A DNA stretch of 64,000 nucleotides from Cliona cf. orientalis (taxonomy: Eukaryota > Porifera > Demospongiae > Clionaida > Clionaidae): positions 6,148,609 to 6,212,608 of the forward strand of contig OZ005700.1 of assembly GCA_963930775.1 (NCBI GenBank), written 5' to 3'. Positions 43,012 through 56,300 of the stretch are shown one piece after another. Each line of letters begins with the position of its first letter. Within the stretch, counting starts at the first letter, position 1. Made by a program: the position numbers and the translations under genes. The notes below the pieces were generated by a model. It saw only the letters and a list, made by a program, of their open reading frames with translations, searched no databases and was not told where the DNA came from.

Positions 43012-43296
43012 TGCACCGTCCTGCTTCTGTCAAATGCGAGCTGGTATGAGCAGAAGACGTTTCTAGCACGTAGTACAACGTGGGTACAACGTTGAAGTGC
43101 GTATACCTTTAGCTCCACCCATTTTACCGGAAGCAAAGCTCCAGATGGGCGTAGCTAGCTATCTATAATTTGTAGCGGACAGTGCACGAACTCGTCTTTC
43201 AACGAGTTTATGCTATAGCAGCTATCAAGAAGGAAGCTATAAGGTCCCCGAGAAGTCGCGTTTAGACAGAGAGAGTGAGCGTTGTTGTCGGCAACC
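43012..43296. promoter_or_regulatory. Divergent promoter between SNRNP200 and the PH-ankyrin-WD40 gene
   Basis: 285 bp separate the two start codons. The region is richer in CpG than its surroundings (CGTAGTACAACGTGGGTACA, GAGAAGTCGCGTTTAGAC). No TATA box was seen, as expected for a housekeeping-type bidirectional promoter. It contains the repeated element ACAACGTGGGTACAACGTT. Confidence 0.6.
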
Positions 43297-46200
43297 ATGG
43301 AGCCAGTGGTCTATCACGAGGGTCTGCTACTGAAGAGGCAGCGAGGGCTCCATTCAAACAGCACAAAGAAGCTCAAATTTCAGGAGCGCTTTTGTCGCCT
43401 AACTAGCACTTCATTGGATTACTACGATCCCAATTTTAAAAAGAGAGTAAGCCACAAATCAGCTGCACCGTCACCATACAAGCATATTATTTGTAAAACC
43501 CTGGCTCTTGTAAGTAATTTGTAGCTTGCAGGTATTGATGCCTGGCCTCGTGCCTTGCATATATGAAACTATGCCACAGCTTGTGCATGAACACGACATT
43601 GACACCGTTACCTTGCCGATATCATAGTCAAGGCTACTAGTCCTATATAGGTTGCATGGATATTTATTGTGGTAAATTGGTTCTGGGTCTGTACATTTAC
43701 AAGCAAATGGTTTGATACTAGCTTTGGCTGGGTTCTGCTTTGTGGTGGTGAAGTGGTCATAGTATAGTACCCTGTGTCAGAGTTGCACTTGATGTGGCCT
43801 CTAATCTTGGACACATGTCAGTTCTTACTACATTGTTTGCCTACACTGCCTGGAGAGCCCACTTGAAAAATTGCTGATGCTCACGAAAAAATTGCTGATG
43901 CTCAATATAAATGTGTATACAGTGCATGCACAAGTGTAGTACTAGCTGCCAAGTGCCCATCAGAGCCCGGTGAAAATGAAACTACACATATCTGGCAATG
44001 ACTGGCGGGATTTTGAAAAACGAACAAATTATTGTGCCCCACTCATCATCTTTTGAAACTGCAGTTGTACTATATTATCTCCCAACTGATTAATACTTAT
44101 AGTGAAAAGTTATGTCTTGAGTACGTTCTAACGTGAGAGTGAGAGAGGCCTTGTCAGCATGCAGTGCAGTGTGTAACCTTCCAGACTGGGACCTGTCTGA
44201 CGGTTTGGGAGCTAGGAAGCCATGCATGTGCCTGGTCCCATCTCCTAATGACATAAATGGTGTACTCATAGTGGTTGGACATATGTTTGCTGGCTGTACC
44301 CCTCTAGCCACCAGGGCACTACCACAGTGTTTGGTGGGCCGGTGTTGGTGCTAGGGGCCTGGGCAGTGTCAAAGATTAGTGCTGCTACTAGACTATCCTT
44401 TGCAGCATGATTTGTCTACAGGCTGAGGCAGCGAAGAGCTTGTCATGACAGTATCAGTGTGAAGTTTGTCACTGCACCCCCAGGTATTTTCAACAATGCT
44501 TCTTTGTGCCAGTCATTAACAAATTTGCACTCCGGCTTTGTACTTTGGCTGTACTAATGAGCACTAGAACTATGGCCATCTGGTGGAGAAAGAGAGAGGA
44601 GAGAGAGACTGGGGGGCCGTATGTATTTGCTGCTTACTTTTCTGAGAGATTACCAACAATAGAACATGCAGTGAACATTGCCACCAAAAACTGGCATGTA
44701 ATGTACGATTATTCTATGAAATTTTAACCAATTCTAAAAAAAATCCCTGTAGAGTGGGTTTCATTCCACTCATAGTTCAACCAGTTCTCTTTCAGCGTTC
44801 ACTTTCAATACTCTGACAGCACACTATCACAATGTGGCTGTTGATGATTACGGTTAGCACATTGCTTGTACTATACTCTCCAGAGTCCAGTGAAGCAGTC
44901 CAGCACAGAGTGTGTGTCGATCATCAATAGGTCGTCCCTGACCCCTGATGCATGTCACCTTTATACAGTGTTTGTTCCTGGCCTATTAGGTATTTGCCGT
45001 CAAGCACTAGCTGTTGGTTCCGCTGAGTAATTACATTTCCAAGTTTCCATGTGAGTGTGACAGCTTGACCCCCAGCCGTTGAGTTCCTAGCCTGCCAGCT
45101 CACCTCACTGGAGGCTATGGGACTTCAACATTGAATAGTCACCTTCTGGCTCAGTGTTATTAAGTCACTAATCACCACAGTTATTAGTGTTTTGAGCGAG
45201 ATATGCCTTTGCATACACTTGTAGCACAAATCTCGATCCATGTAGTGGCCATTATGTTCACGTATGTACATGTATACGTGCTATCTCTGGTGCACAGTAA
45301 GGTTTGAACTTCAACAGTAGACATCTGTGTGTACGTAAAACGGCATATCATCCATGTTTGTTTGCATAGCGCTGTTGTATTATGTGCTCAGTCATCTCTA
45401 CAGTACAAATATAATAATGTACACTGTAACTGGTAGTTTCTTTTTCTTACTACAGTATGGCATTATTATTACGTATTTTTGTGGCTACGGTCTGTGCTTA
45501 TGTTATTTCTGAAAGGCATCCTATAGAGAGTATATCATGCATAGCCATACATCTATACCCTACATATGGACAGTGTATGGCAACACAATGCTAGTACTAG
45601 TGTACCTATATGTAATGTACATGTGACATGCTTGGTTTAAATGTAGGCCATATACGTAGGAACATCAGAAACTCAATTATGTGTGCTTGCATGAGTGCAG
45701 GTATCACAATATCGTGGTACATCAATGAAGTGTTTATGACCTCAAATTTGTAGTTCCTAAGTACACGTAATATTATGTGTGACATTGTACATGTACGTAG
45801 TGAGATTTCAGTTAGTGCTTTGTGAATCCGTATATCTACGAATCTATTTGTATTTGTGTGATTCAGATTACTTTCAACACCCCCACCGACTTGTGCGCTG
45901 GCCGGATATGACTAACTAACTGGCTAATATAATACTTACATGTACCAATACACACAACTGTACATGCAGCTAGCTTTAGGATGTAGATGGGGTGATGAGA
46001 GTGTGTGTGCCCATCCTTGTTAAGCTAAGAACTTTCATGTAATTACTATTGTTGGGGCTCTGTGCTTTGGTGATTTAATTATCCCGGCAGACTCCGTGAA
46101 CGTAGTTTGGGTATAGGGTTGACTTTCCCCCTTAAAGCTGGAGGGGGGGAGTTCGGGTGCCTAAGGGTGGTCGTGGCTCAGTGGTAGAGCGCTGGCGGCT

Positions 46201-49200
46201 CAAGTCAGTGGCCCTGGGTTCGATTCCCAGCGGCTGCCCGGATTTTTTCTCTTCCAGCTAGCTTTAGGATGTAGATGGGGTGATGAGAGTGTGTGTGCCC
46301 ATCCTTGTTAAGCTAAGAACTTTCATGCTAAGATGCATTGTTTAAAATCATCATCATCATCTCTCTCTCCCTCTCTTTCTCTCCCTCAATCCCTCTCTTC
46401 TTTTTCAAAGGCTGAGGGTCCTAAAGGTCAGTTTGATTTGCAGAAGATCAGGATTGTGGAGGCTATGGAGTTGAACATGTTTGGGAAGGAGCACTGTTAT
46501 GCCTTTCAGGTCAGCTCTAATATCATATTTACTGTACTACTCATGTACCTCTTTCCCTAACCCATTCAATCACATGTTACTAATCACCAAGAATTTACCC
46601 ACACAATGTATGCTTTTGAGCTGTAGCAACTTTCAGTTAGCCTAGTCCACACACCACCTCACCACCTTTAGTCGTTGTATTAGGGGTGTTATTTCTGCTG
46701 GTCCCTGCTCTTTCTCTATTTGTGTTGGATCAGATAAACCTCTTGGGATAATATTATTATCAGAGTTTTTTGTAGTTGATAATGACAATGACCATTTTCC
46801 CTTATTATTGGTTTTCTTTTGTCACTGATCTGCTCATAAACATAATGGAGCACACACCGTACCTTGCACCATTGCTGCTCAGTGATGATTGGTGATAACT
46901 CGGCTATGCGTAATGTTTATTAAGTATGCAGCTTTAAGAGCTGTTTGTATCTCATAGATCTATTTTCTGCATGTGCAGGTGTGAACCTGTTGCATCTATC
47001 TAGATCTCAGTAGGTCTAGGTCTGTTAGATCTTGGTGCCGACAGATGGCTGACAGATATTGACAGTCCTTCTAATCAACTTATTCTCCATGATCTCCCTA
47101 ATTATACCACATGCTTGGCCTTGGACTGTGTGTTGCAACACTGTAATAATGTTATAATTATGCAGTAGGTGTGGGCATACATAAGCCATAACATAAATCT
47201 AGGAAATGCCAACATACTCCCAAACAGCTACATGTGCATGTACATTATTTTTATACTCTGCCTGCATGTGTGATAATCTTATGCAGTGCAACTATAAGGC
47301 ACATTGACATCAGACCAGCAAGCCTTCTTCAATACAGAATGACATGGGAATGGGGAGAATCCATAAGCTTTGATATGGCCACAGGTTCCAGGTGCACCTA
47401 ATTAGGCCATGCCCTCCTGAAATGCCTGCTGGGAGCAGGGGGGAACACTAGTGATAATAATGCTACTGATTGAGTGCAAGTGCCATGGATTTCATGCAAA
47501 GTTAAGCTCAGTTGTTTTATAGCGCACACTTGCTTGTCCCTGGCTGGCCTCTTCTGTGTATGAATATTATAGCTAGGTGCTGTGCATCCACCCACTCACA
47601 TTTTGTTATTTTTGTTGATGCTTGCCTTCCATTTTTGTTAGCGTTAATTGTTGAGCGTCTCAAAACAAAGGATATGTGACTCTTCCCAAGTGTGGAATAA
47701 ACCTTGGCTTATCTGCAGCACTGCATGCTCTTGTGTAAACTCTAACCACGTGCCTGTAATAACAGGAGTCCTAGGCCCCTAGCTTGCCAATTCCACTACA
47801 CCACATAACTCATTTACATGTGAACATGGCATCAAATGTTCTCCATACCAGTTCAATTAGTGATCTTTATACTGACTCATGGCCGTTCCAGTGCTTCCTC
47901 TGTATGGGGTACATGTACACATAGGCATGTGTGAACCCCCACACTCTAGGAAAATAAACACAATTAAGTTCACCTGCATTTAATAGGTGCAGATTCTTTT
48001 GACCATTTTTGGACATCTTAGGTCATTGATTATGTAAAGTGCATGGTGCACTTCTGTCCACCAACTCAAGGTTCACTCTTAATTTTATTTGTATTAGGTG
48101 GGTCAGCCTCCTCTAGCTCATTGTATTCAAGGAGCCAGCTAGCAAGAGTATATAAGAGCTAGCTATAGGCAGGCTTCTTGGTAGTTTCTGTTGAGCTAAT
48201 ACTATTGTTGATACAAGGCACTGTGATCATAATTGTACATGTACATTGTATACGTGTGATTTATCAATAGTGGCCAGCGTTGATGAAGTCCATGCAAGGG
48301 CAAGTGATATAATACTTGTAGGTTCCTGTGCTTGTGCTGTATATGATTCGTATGGGCTAGGTAAACAGCTACTTTTTAAGGACCAGGTGGATATAGACAC
48401 ATACATGTAAGCATCTCCCTGGCAATGCAACTGCAGGTGACTCTAGCAAATTGCCTATAGATTTATCGATAATCCAGGGTCCTAGTCTTGGGGGACTGGA
48501 AAATAGCAGATAAAATGTTTATCAAGCTGCTCTAGACTAGTCACAGTCAGAGCACATCCTATGCAATTAAAAGTAGGCGTGTTTAATAAGTGGACCAGAT
48601 AAAAATGCAGCCTGCTATGGTTGAGCCTCTACTGCACCTGTAGCTAGTCAGTCCAGTAGCCTTTGGTTGCGAGTTGTCATTGGTGTTCCTTCTGTTTTTT
48701 CTGTGTGCTACATGTATGCATAATAATATAGTAGCCACAAGTTGTATGCTAATGTTTTATCACACATGCATGTAGCACATGACATGCATGCTATACAGTG
48801 TGCTGACTGGTAAACAAATCGTTCTGCTATCAGTATAAAAAACACCAGCTTTATGTTGGCGTCCGTTTTGCCGAGTTGTGTAGTGTACTGATATGTATTA
48901 TTGATAGAAGGGGGCTCCAGTGAGAGAAGTGGTTGTGNNNNNNNNNNNNNNNNNNNNNNNNNNNNNNNNNNNNNNNNNNNNNNNNNNNNNNNNNNNNNNN
49001 NNNNNNNNNNNNNNNNNNNNNNNNNNNNNNNNNNNNNNNNNNNNNNNNNNNNNNNNNNNNNNNNNNNNNNNNNNNNNNNNNNNNNNNNNNNNNNNNNNNN
49101 NNNNNNNNNNNNNNNNNNNNNNNNNNNNNNNNNNNNNGATGGAGGAGTGGCTTCGTGCATTCAGGCACGGTAAGAATCATCATACAATGATCAAAGACAT

Positions 49201-50374
49201 CCACTTGTATAATTAACAATAAAAGAATAATCATGTATCTGGGTTTGCTTTCACTTTGTCTGTCACCCAGAACTTGTTGACTCATCATAATAATTATTGT
49301 ACTCATCATGCATGTACACATAATATGGGCATACGCACATGTGCCATAGTACCTATGAAGCTAGTAGCAGGTTCTTCCTTTGTTTCTGTATCGGTATACC
49401 AGATGTGTGTGTGTGTGTGTGCCCACCCATGAGTATACATTGTATAGTAACTTGTTTGAAATCGCCTATAGCTAGCAATTGAAGTCTCGTATGGCTATAG
49501 GGATAAATGTAGGTGATCATAGGGTAGCCTAGCTAGCTAGCTGATAATGAAAGTGGGTCATGGCTAATAAATCAGTTACTTAGCTACATGTAACTAGAGT
49601 GCATTCTACCAAAATTAATATCATGTAATTACGCACAATACGTACAATGTGTATAATACAGGTACACACATGTACGTGACATGAGGCACTATTGTTTTTC
49701 CAAAGTAGTAGAATTGTAGGCCATTGTTTGTAGTGATAAGGCCAACACTGTGATGATATCCATTGTTACGCTGAGCTACACATACACACAACCGAACCAA
49801 ACCATGGGCTCAGCCCGTTGATTGCTATCCTAGACAAAATTCACTTCTGCATGTACGGTAATGCATGCAGGTGGGGGAGGGGGCTTTTGGGGCTGAAGCC
49901 TCCCAATCTCTGATATCTATCTTGCTAGCTAGCTATAGAATAAGCGATCATTAGCCTTTCCCCAAAATATCCTTCAAATTCATGCACGGCACCATACATA
50001 ATACAGAAATGCTACCCCCCCCCCCCCCCCCCCCCCCCAAATTTTTGTCAGTGCTTACAGTATGTACATGTACATGTCCCAAGTTAGTAGCAATAGTAAC
50101 TTTTCTAGTCTAAGAATGTATACACATGTAAATTTGCCACTCATAGTGTCAAATATTACAGCCTTTCAAGTTTTCCCCTTAAACTTATTCCACTACGTGT
50201 GGTACTGCTGTCTTGTTATCACGGTTGCAGCTTCCAGCGATTCAAACAATCAAATGCTGAGTCATTATCACCATGGAGTTTTTGGACTAGTGAACAAGGG
50301 ACGATGGAGTTGTTGTGCCAATACTAGCCGGGCTTGCCACGGATGCTCCCTAGTCACAAAGCCAAAAAAAGAAG
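43297..50374 (+). CDS. PH domain and Btk-type zinc motif exons
   Basis: Exon 1 MEPVVYHEGLLLKRQRGLHS, LKFQERFCRLTSTSLDYYDP and exon 2 GQFDLQKIRIVEAMELNMFG read like the first strands of a Tec- or GAP1-type PH domain. The exon after the gap supplies the C-terminal helix MEEWLRAFRH with the invariant Trp. The next exon has HYHHGVFGLVNKGRWSCCAN and TSRACHGC: a Btk motif (His, Cys-Cys, Cys) as in Tec kinases and RASA2/3. The CC to final Cys spacing (10) is canonical. The His to CC spacing is two residues longer than in human BTK. No kinase or RasGAP domain follows. Confidence 0.8.
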
Positions 50375-53300
50375 GTAAGTGAGCTGCAATTGGTCCTACA
50401 ATCAGCTAAGATGGAAGGGAGAAAGGAAGGGATGAGGAGAAAAGGAGAGATGGGAAGGACAAGAGACAGAGGGAGAGAGAAGGAGAGGGAGTGGGAGGGA
50501 GGGAGGGACACAGAGAGAGAATATGGTTTACCTTTGATATGATTTTTTTCCCATCCAGATCTTGCCATGACCCTACCCGCTGCTGCTACCCTAACTACCC
50601 GGCATGTGTTGACTGGCTCTGCTGACGGTGCACTGACGGACAGCCCACCCACCTCCTCCAAGTCCAGCAGCCTCCCTCGAGCAGTCGACACCAACTCCCC
50701 CAACAACCAGCGACACAGTGCCACTGACTCATCCACCCCACCAATGATCAGGAGCTTCACCTTCACAGACCCTCTCATGAAGCCAAAGTGAGTCACTTAC
50801 CTCTCTGTGGTTATTCCCACAGGAGCTTCCCTTGTTCAGAGAGTGTCCTCTGTCAACTGTGAATGGGTTGAAGTTGTGGGTATGCTACTGATGTTACCTC
50901 TGAAGGAGTGAACTTCACTATAATATATACACGTACCTTGATATTGAGGCACCTACTGCCTAGTACAACTTATGATATAATGTGCATAGAGATTTATCCA
51001 CACAAAATTAATACTTAAGCAGGGTAATACATGTACTTGTACATATTATAGTTGCAGCTGTAGCCTTATAATTGGAGTGTCCCGCATCCCATAAACTGTC
51101 AGCTGTGAGTTTTCCTTCTCAGAATCTATTCAGTAGAGTCTAGATCTGTTCCCCGAGTTAGATAAATGTACCATACACAAATGCACGAGTGTTTTTTTTG
51201 TATATTAACAACTGTGTTTAGCATTATAATGGACTATAATATACATGTGGTCACAATATATATTTTATGATTGCAGTGCCAAGCGTCTGAAAGATCGTCG
51301 CAAAGTGGAGAAGTTTGATGAGAAGGAGGAGTCTCTGAGTGAGGATAAAGACACACCCATCAAGATAATGGACAAGACACAGGTGGTCTCAGACAAGCTG
51401 GACTCCAACAAACTACTCAGCCCTGAGCTGGCAAAGACTGGAGAGATACCAAATGGCAGTCGCAGTGGAGCAAGCTCACCTTCACCTAGTGATGGTGAGT
51501 CCATAGGAGAGAGAGGGAAGGAGGGAGGGAGAGAGAAAGCTAGAGGGGAAGAGAGAGAGAGAGAGAGGGAGAGAGAGGAGAGAGAGAGATAGAAGGAGGG
51601 AAGGATCATGCATGTACATATAGGTATCATGGATGATAGAGCGGTGGTATTTAAGACAACTGTTTACTCTGTACCGGCAGCTACATGTACACCTGTACAT
51701 GATCAGCTAAGAACTGCATGTGTGGTTATACATAACTCGATGTAAAATTCATTCATGCTCGCTATGAATACCTGGGCACTTATCAACAGCAGTATATTCA
51801 TTTCTGCTGCTGTATTCATGACGTAGTGAAGGGGAATTATTTGAAGCATGAATTCACTAGGCTTGAAATGATATCTATCCATAATGCGATGTACATTGTG
51901 TATGTGTACAGTAAAAGGGTCAAATTCCCCATAATATATGAGTGTTTTATTTCACATGCAGATAGTGGTCGTGGTGCCAGTACCAGCAATTCTCGTCCTA
52001 GCTCTCAGATTGATCACGATGTCATCAGAAAGTCCACTATAGCAACATCTGATGAAGGAGAGGGAAGCAGTTCACCAAAGCAAATTAAAGGTAGATTATA
52101 GTCTCTATCTCCCCCCGCCCCCTTTCTTTGTATACATCATTATTATCACATCTATAATCCTCATCCCTGCAGAGGTTGGTAAAAAGGACAAACTAGACAT
52201 AGACCACACCAGCTCTGATGGAAATGATGAAGAGAAATACAGAGACAGAGGATCCAGTGCGAGTGGCAGGCACAAGATTGTTTGTGAAGAGCCTGACGGG
52301 CCAACCCACAGCTCCCCAACCGACTCTCAGCACCAACAACGGCACAAAACCGTCCAGCTTCGAACTGGCTCCTCCGGACGTCGACCAGTCTCCTTCACTC
52401 CCAGCGAGGGTGGAACTGGTGCAGCAATAGCAGTACCCGACAAGAGAGCCAGCCTGTACAGCTCTGGAGGATCGGACATGTCCGTCCCTGTGTCCCCCTA
52501 CCACAGGAGACATGCCACTGGCGCGGGCTCACTGACTAGTTCACTGACTGGATCGCAGACCGGGGAGAGACCCAGGGTGAGCTGGTGCATGCTGGAATAG
52601 AAAGCAGTCATGCATGCACATGTACACAATACATGCACATGCATATTAAATTTACGTGTATATGGAGCATAATATAATACGTATGTCTATTGTGTAGAGT
52701 TTGTAAGTGACATGTCCAGGCTGTACCTTATAACTGATAACAGTATTACTGTATTAATCGTTGATGTTGTGACGTGACTTGTATAGTCGGTCCCCTCGAT
52801 CTTTGGCCTTACGGCTGACCTCTACGGTATCTGTGATTACAAACAATGGTTCCACTATGGCTCGTGAATATCCTTATGGCGGAGATAGGGATCAGAAAAG
52901 AAATGCAGTGTTTATACTTAACTGACCATAACTATCTTGATCATCAGTCACCTGCCACTTCCTGTCTTGATTATTAACAGCCTCATGATCTCAGCGGCAA
53001 ACCTTTAGCAACCCTGCATGTGTATCATCAAGATTGGAAGTCTGCCACCCCAGGAGACGTGTACATGTACATACATGTGCGTTATACATTACTTTTCCAG
53101 AGAGAGAACTCTTAGAAAGGAGAAGGTAGTCAACACATTACCTCACTCCTTGGCAACTCAAAGGGCTGTATTGATGGCTGGCCATAGCTGGTGTTTTGGG
53201 TGTACGATTGGGGGTTGGTTGTGGCTTATATGGCTAGCGCTGCCTAGGGAGGGTCTTATGTTGTCTTTCTCTCCCCCATGCATTTGGGTGTCTTCCTTAG

Positions 53301-56300
53301 CTCTCTTGATGTACACATTATACCTTTCGCATCCTAAATGGTGCCTAATTGGAGGGTTCAGTGCTTTCAGCTAAAAATCTACTGTAGCTCCATATCACCA
53401 TAAACTGATAAAAACTCAGTGATTTTGCTTTCCCTTATCCTTGGATGAGAGCTTGCAAGCCTGGCACATCGGATTTTGCTAGTCAACGTGCATGGTTATG
53501 TTCTTCTCAGTATCCACTGGTCCAGGACTGTACTAGTATTTTATATAAGATATCGGAACCCTCCCCCTTCCTGCTGTGCACCATGATCAAACCCTAAGTG
53601 GTGCATGTAGAAAGGACTGGACAGTGTAGCAGATGAAGTATATCTCACATTGGTGAGCTAGATAGAGTACCAAGATGGGATGGCATTTGCTTTCAGGCCG
53701 CAGGAGAGAGAGACTGTCATACAAAGCTATTTGGGAATCATCAGTATAGAGCTGTTTGGACACATTGAAGTACATAGCTATAGGCAGGCAGGTGGTTTGC
53801 AACAACACCTCATCTGTATTATTATAACATTCCCCCCAAATTTGATGATCCTCAAACTGCTTGTTCATACTTCAATTTTTCCAGTAATAGCTTGTTATTA
53901 TAAGCTGAGTTTCGCAGAGGCTGGGATTTTCCATCTCAAGCTCAACTTTCCATCTTAAACAACAATTATTTATAAATACTATCATCACAAATAATAAATA
54001 CATTCCTTTTCGTTCACTGCAGAGTATATTCCAGGTGAACGGGAGCTACAGCCTGACCCCTCTCAGCAGGCTCCATCAAGCTTGCAAGGTAGGAATCAAT
54101 GATGTGCTCTTCTCAAAATATTATAACATAATATTTGCATGTACCAATTTCTGCATGTTCCATCTGGCATGGTTCATGCACTAAGTTAACGTAAACTTGC
54201 TATTGGTTACACCTTGCTAAAGGTAAATTTAACATAAACACATGCGTATGCAGAGCATCTTGTTTTTGTGGAAGTAGTTTTCTTCAGCTAGATGGTATAA
54301 GCCTTCAAATACACTGTTTTGCTCTTGACAAAATGTATTATTTAATATGCTCAATGTTTTTTATACACAGTCAGAGTGTGTTTGGTTAGATCATTGCACG
54401 AACACTGTATGCTCTATGCCAGGGCTGTTTATGACACACACACACACACACAGGATGGTAATATGCAGATGTTGGAGGAAGAGCTGAAGTACATTAGGAG
54501 TACGGAGTGTCTTGATGAGCGGTCCATGGGACCAATTCCCTACACACCACTCTTCATTGCATTCATCAATGACCACTATCACGTATGCTGTTGGCAATTA
54601 GACATTAGTTCACTCATCCAAGGTCTCTCTCTCCCCCTCTCCCTCTAGACCATGCTGTGCCTGCTTGAACATGGCGCCAACCCCAATGCAGTAGAGCCTG
54701 TCAACAAGGCCTCCATTCTCCATCTTGCCTGTGAGAAGGGCTGCAGTGATATTGCTGATCTCTTCATCAAATACAAGGCCAATGTCAACCAGAAGGACGG
54801 TCACGGGAGCACCCCTCTCATGGCTGCATGTAAAAATGGCCACTTAGGAATTGCTCAGCTTCTCCTTCAGAGGTACATACGAGTAGATTGTATTCTAGGA
54901 GCTGGCTGGGGTTCACTTCAGCATGGAATTGAAACTGATTGTCTAAGTATAATCAGCTTGTGACTTTGCCCAAGATTACCTGAGTACATGTTACCGTAAC
55001 TTTCACTTCTGAGTCCCCCAATAGTCAACCTGTAATCATGAATTTCTTATCTCTGAATAAATGGTTGGTGGTTTGTAACTTTGTGTGCACAAGAGAATTC
55101 TCGGTGTACAGTGTAAGAAATTGCAAGATTGCATGTACAATTTTGGTAGTAGGGGACAGCTGTTGAGGTTTTGCTGAACATTCACTCCACTGGTTTCAGC
55201 AAAACATTTCAGTTCTGCTATAATAATTACACAATACAGTATTGTCACAATAATACTATGCACAATAATATTCTATCTATAATCTTATCCCATATGGCGT
55301 ATCCAGCTAGTGCATAGTGTGCACATAGTGTGAGTTACTGTGGTTAACCAATGGCTGAGTTGGGGTCTGGGTGTGGGGTGTTGGTGAGCTATATATAGCC
55401 TGAGAACCTGCTGACCATGGTCTAGCATGTCTGCATTCCTGTTTGTTAACTTGCTTGTTGGTTGGTGAGTGATAATATTTTGTTCTTGTGTTGTTGTTTT
55501 TTCAGTGGGGCCCATGTTGATGATGAGGGCGTGTCCCAGAGGACTTGTCTTCATGAGGCGGCTGAACTGGGAGATGTTGAACTTGTCGAGCTATTACTGA
55601 AAGGCGGTGGGGCAGACCCTATTTGTAGGGACTCTAACGACCTCACTCCCTATGACTTGGCTTACAACAAGAAAAACAGAGAGGTGTGTATATATGCATG
55701 TGTTGCTATGCATGAATGCACTGATATCAGTTTGTGTAGGGATTGAAACTATCCGTAGTGCAGGTACTGTATCCTTTCTTCTGAGATACTATAATATATT
55801 CTGAGTGTGCATGTATACATAGTTTCACTTGTCACTTTGAGTATATTTTGGTACTAAAAGCATTTTTTGCACTCTGGCCTGTAACAGATATTCTCTAACA
55901 ATATGTACCAATCTTGCTTTGTTTTCAGGTGCTGTCTATGCTTCATGGGGTCATCCCTGAGGCGATGCGTCCCTACTCCCTCCTCCACACCCTCACCATT
56001 GACTCCTACCAGATGGTCACTTCTCTAACCTTCCACGGCAAAGACAGACTCATTGCTGGATCACGTGACTGCAATGTAAGCTTTTCACGAATACTTGGCA
56101 CGGCCTGGCATAAGCCACAAGCTAGATTAGCATCATCCATGCACATGTATATGTAGCTCTAGCACCAGTCGTGGTCATCAGCCACGAAAATGATCACCTT
56201 TTTCAGCGTTTATAAATACCTATATGTCCTTCCCACTGTACCACTCACTGCAGGTATACATATGGGATACATCGGATTTCTCCAAAGATAAGCTGACATT

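Larger units (their letters stand above)
43447..46410. other. Intron 1 of the PH-ankyrin-WD40 gene
   Basis: 2.96 kb, the longest clear intron of this gene. It contains the repeat-flanked tRNA-like unit at 45967-46327. Otherwise no gene is recognised; ORFs such as 44506-44727 lack motifs. Confidence 0.6.

Noticed and set aside
49138-49169. Reading the exon after the gap as the start of a new gene (an ATG is present)
   Set aside because: MEEWLRAFRH is the C-terminal PH helix, and its phase joins exactly to the Btk exon; the ATG is internal.
48708-49321. Several ORFs crossing the run of N
   Set aside because: They are artefacts of translating the assembly gap.
51482-51700. GA-rich ORFs after 51494 in both strands
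   Set aside because: Low-complexity (GAGA)n intron sequence directly after a clear GTGAGT donor.
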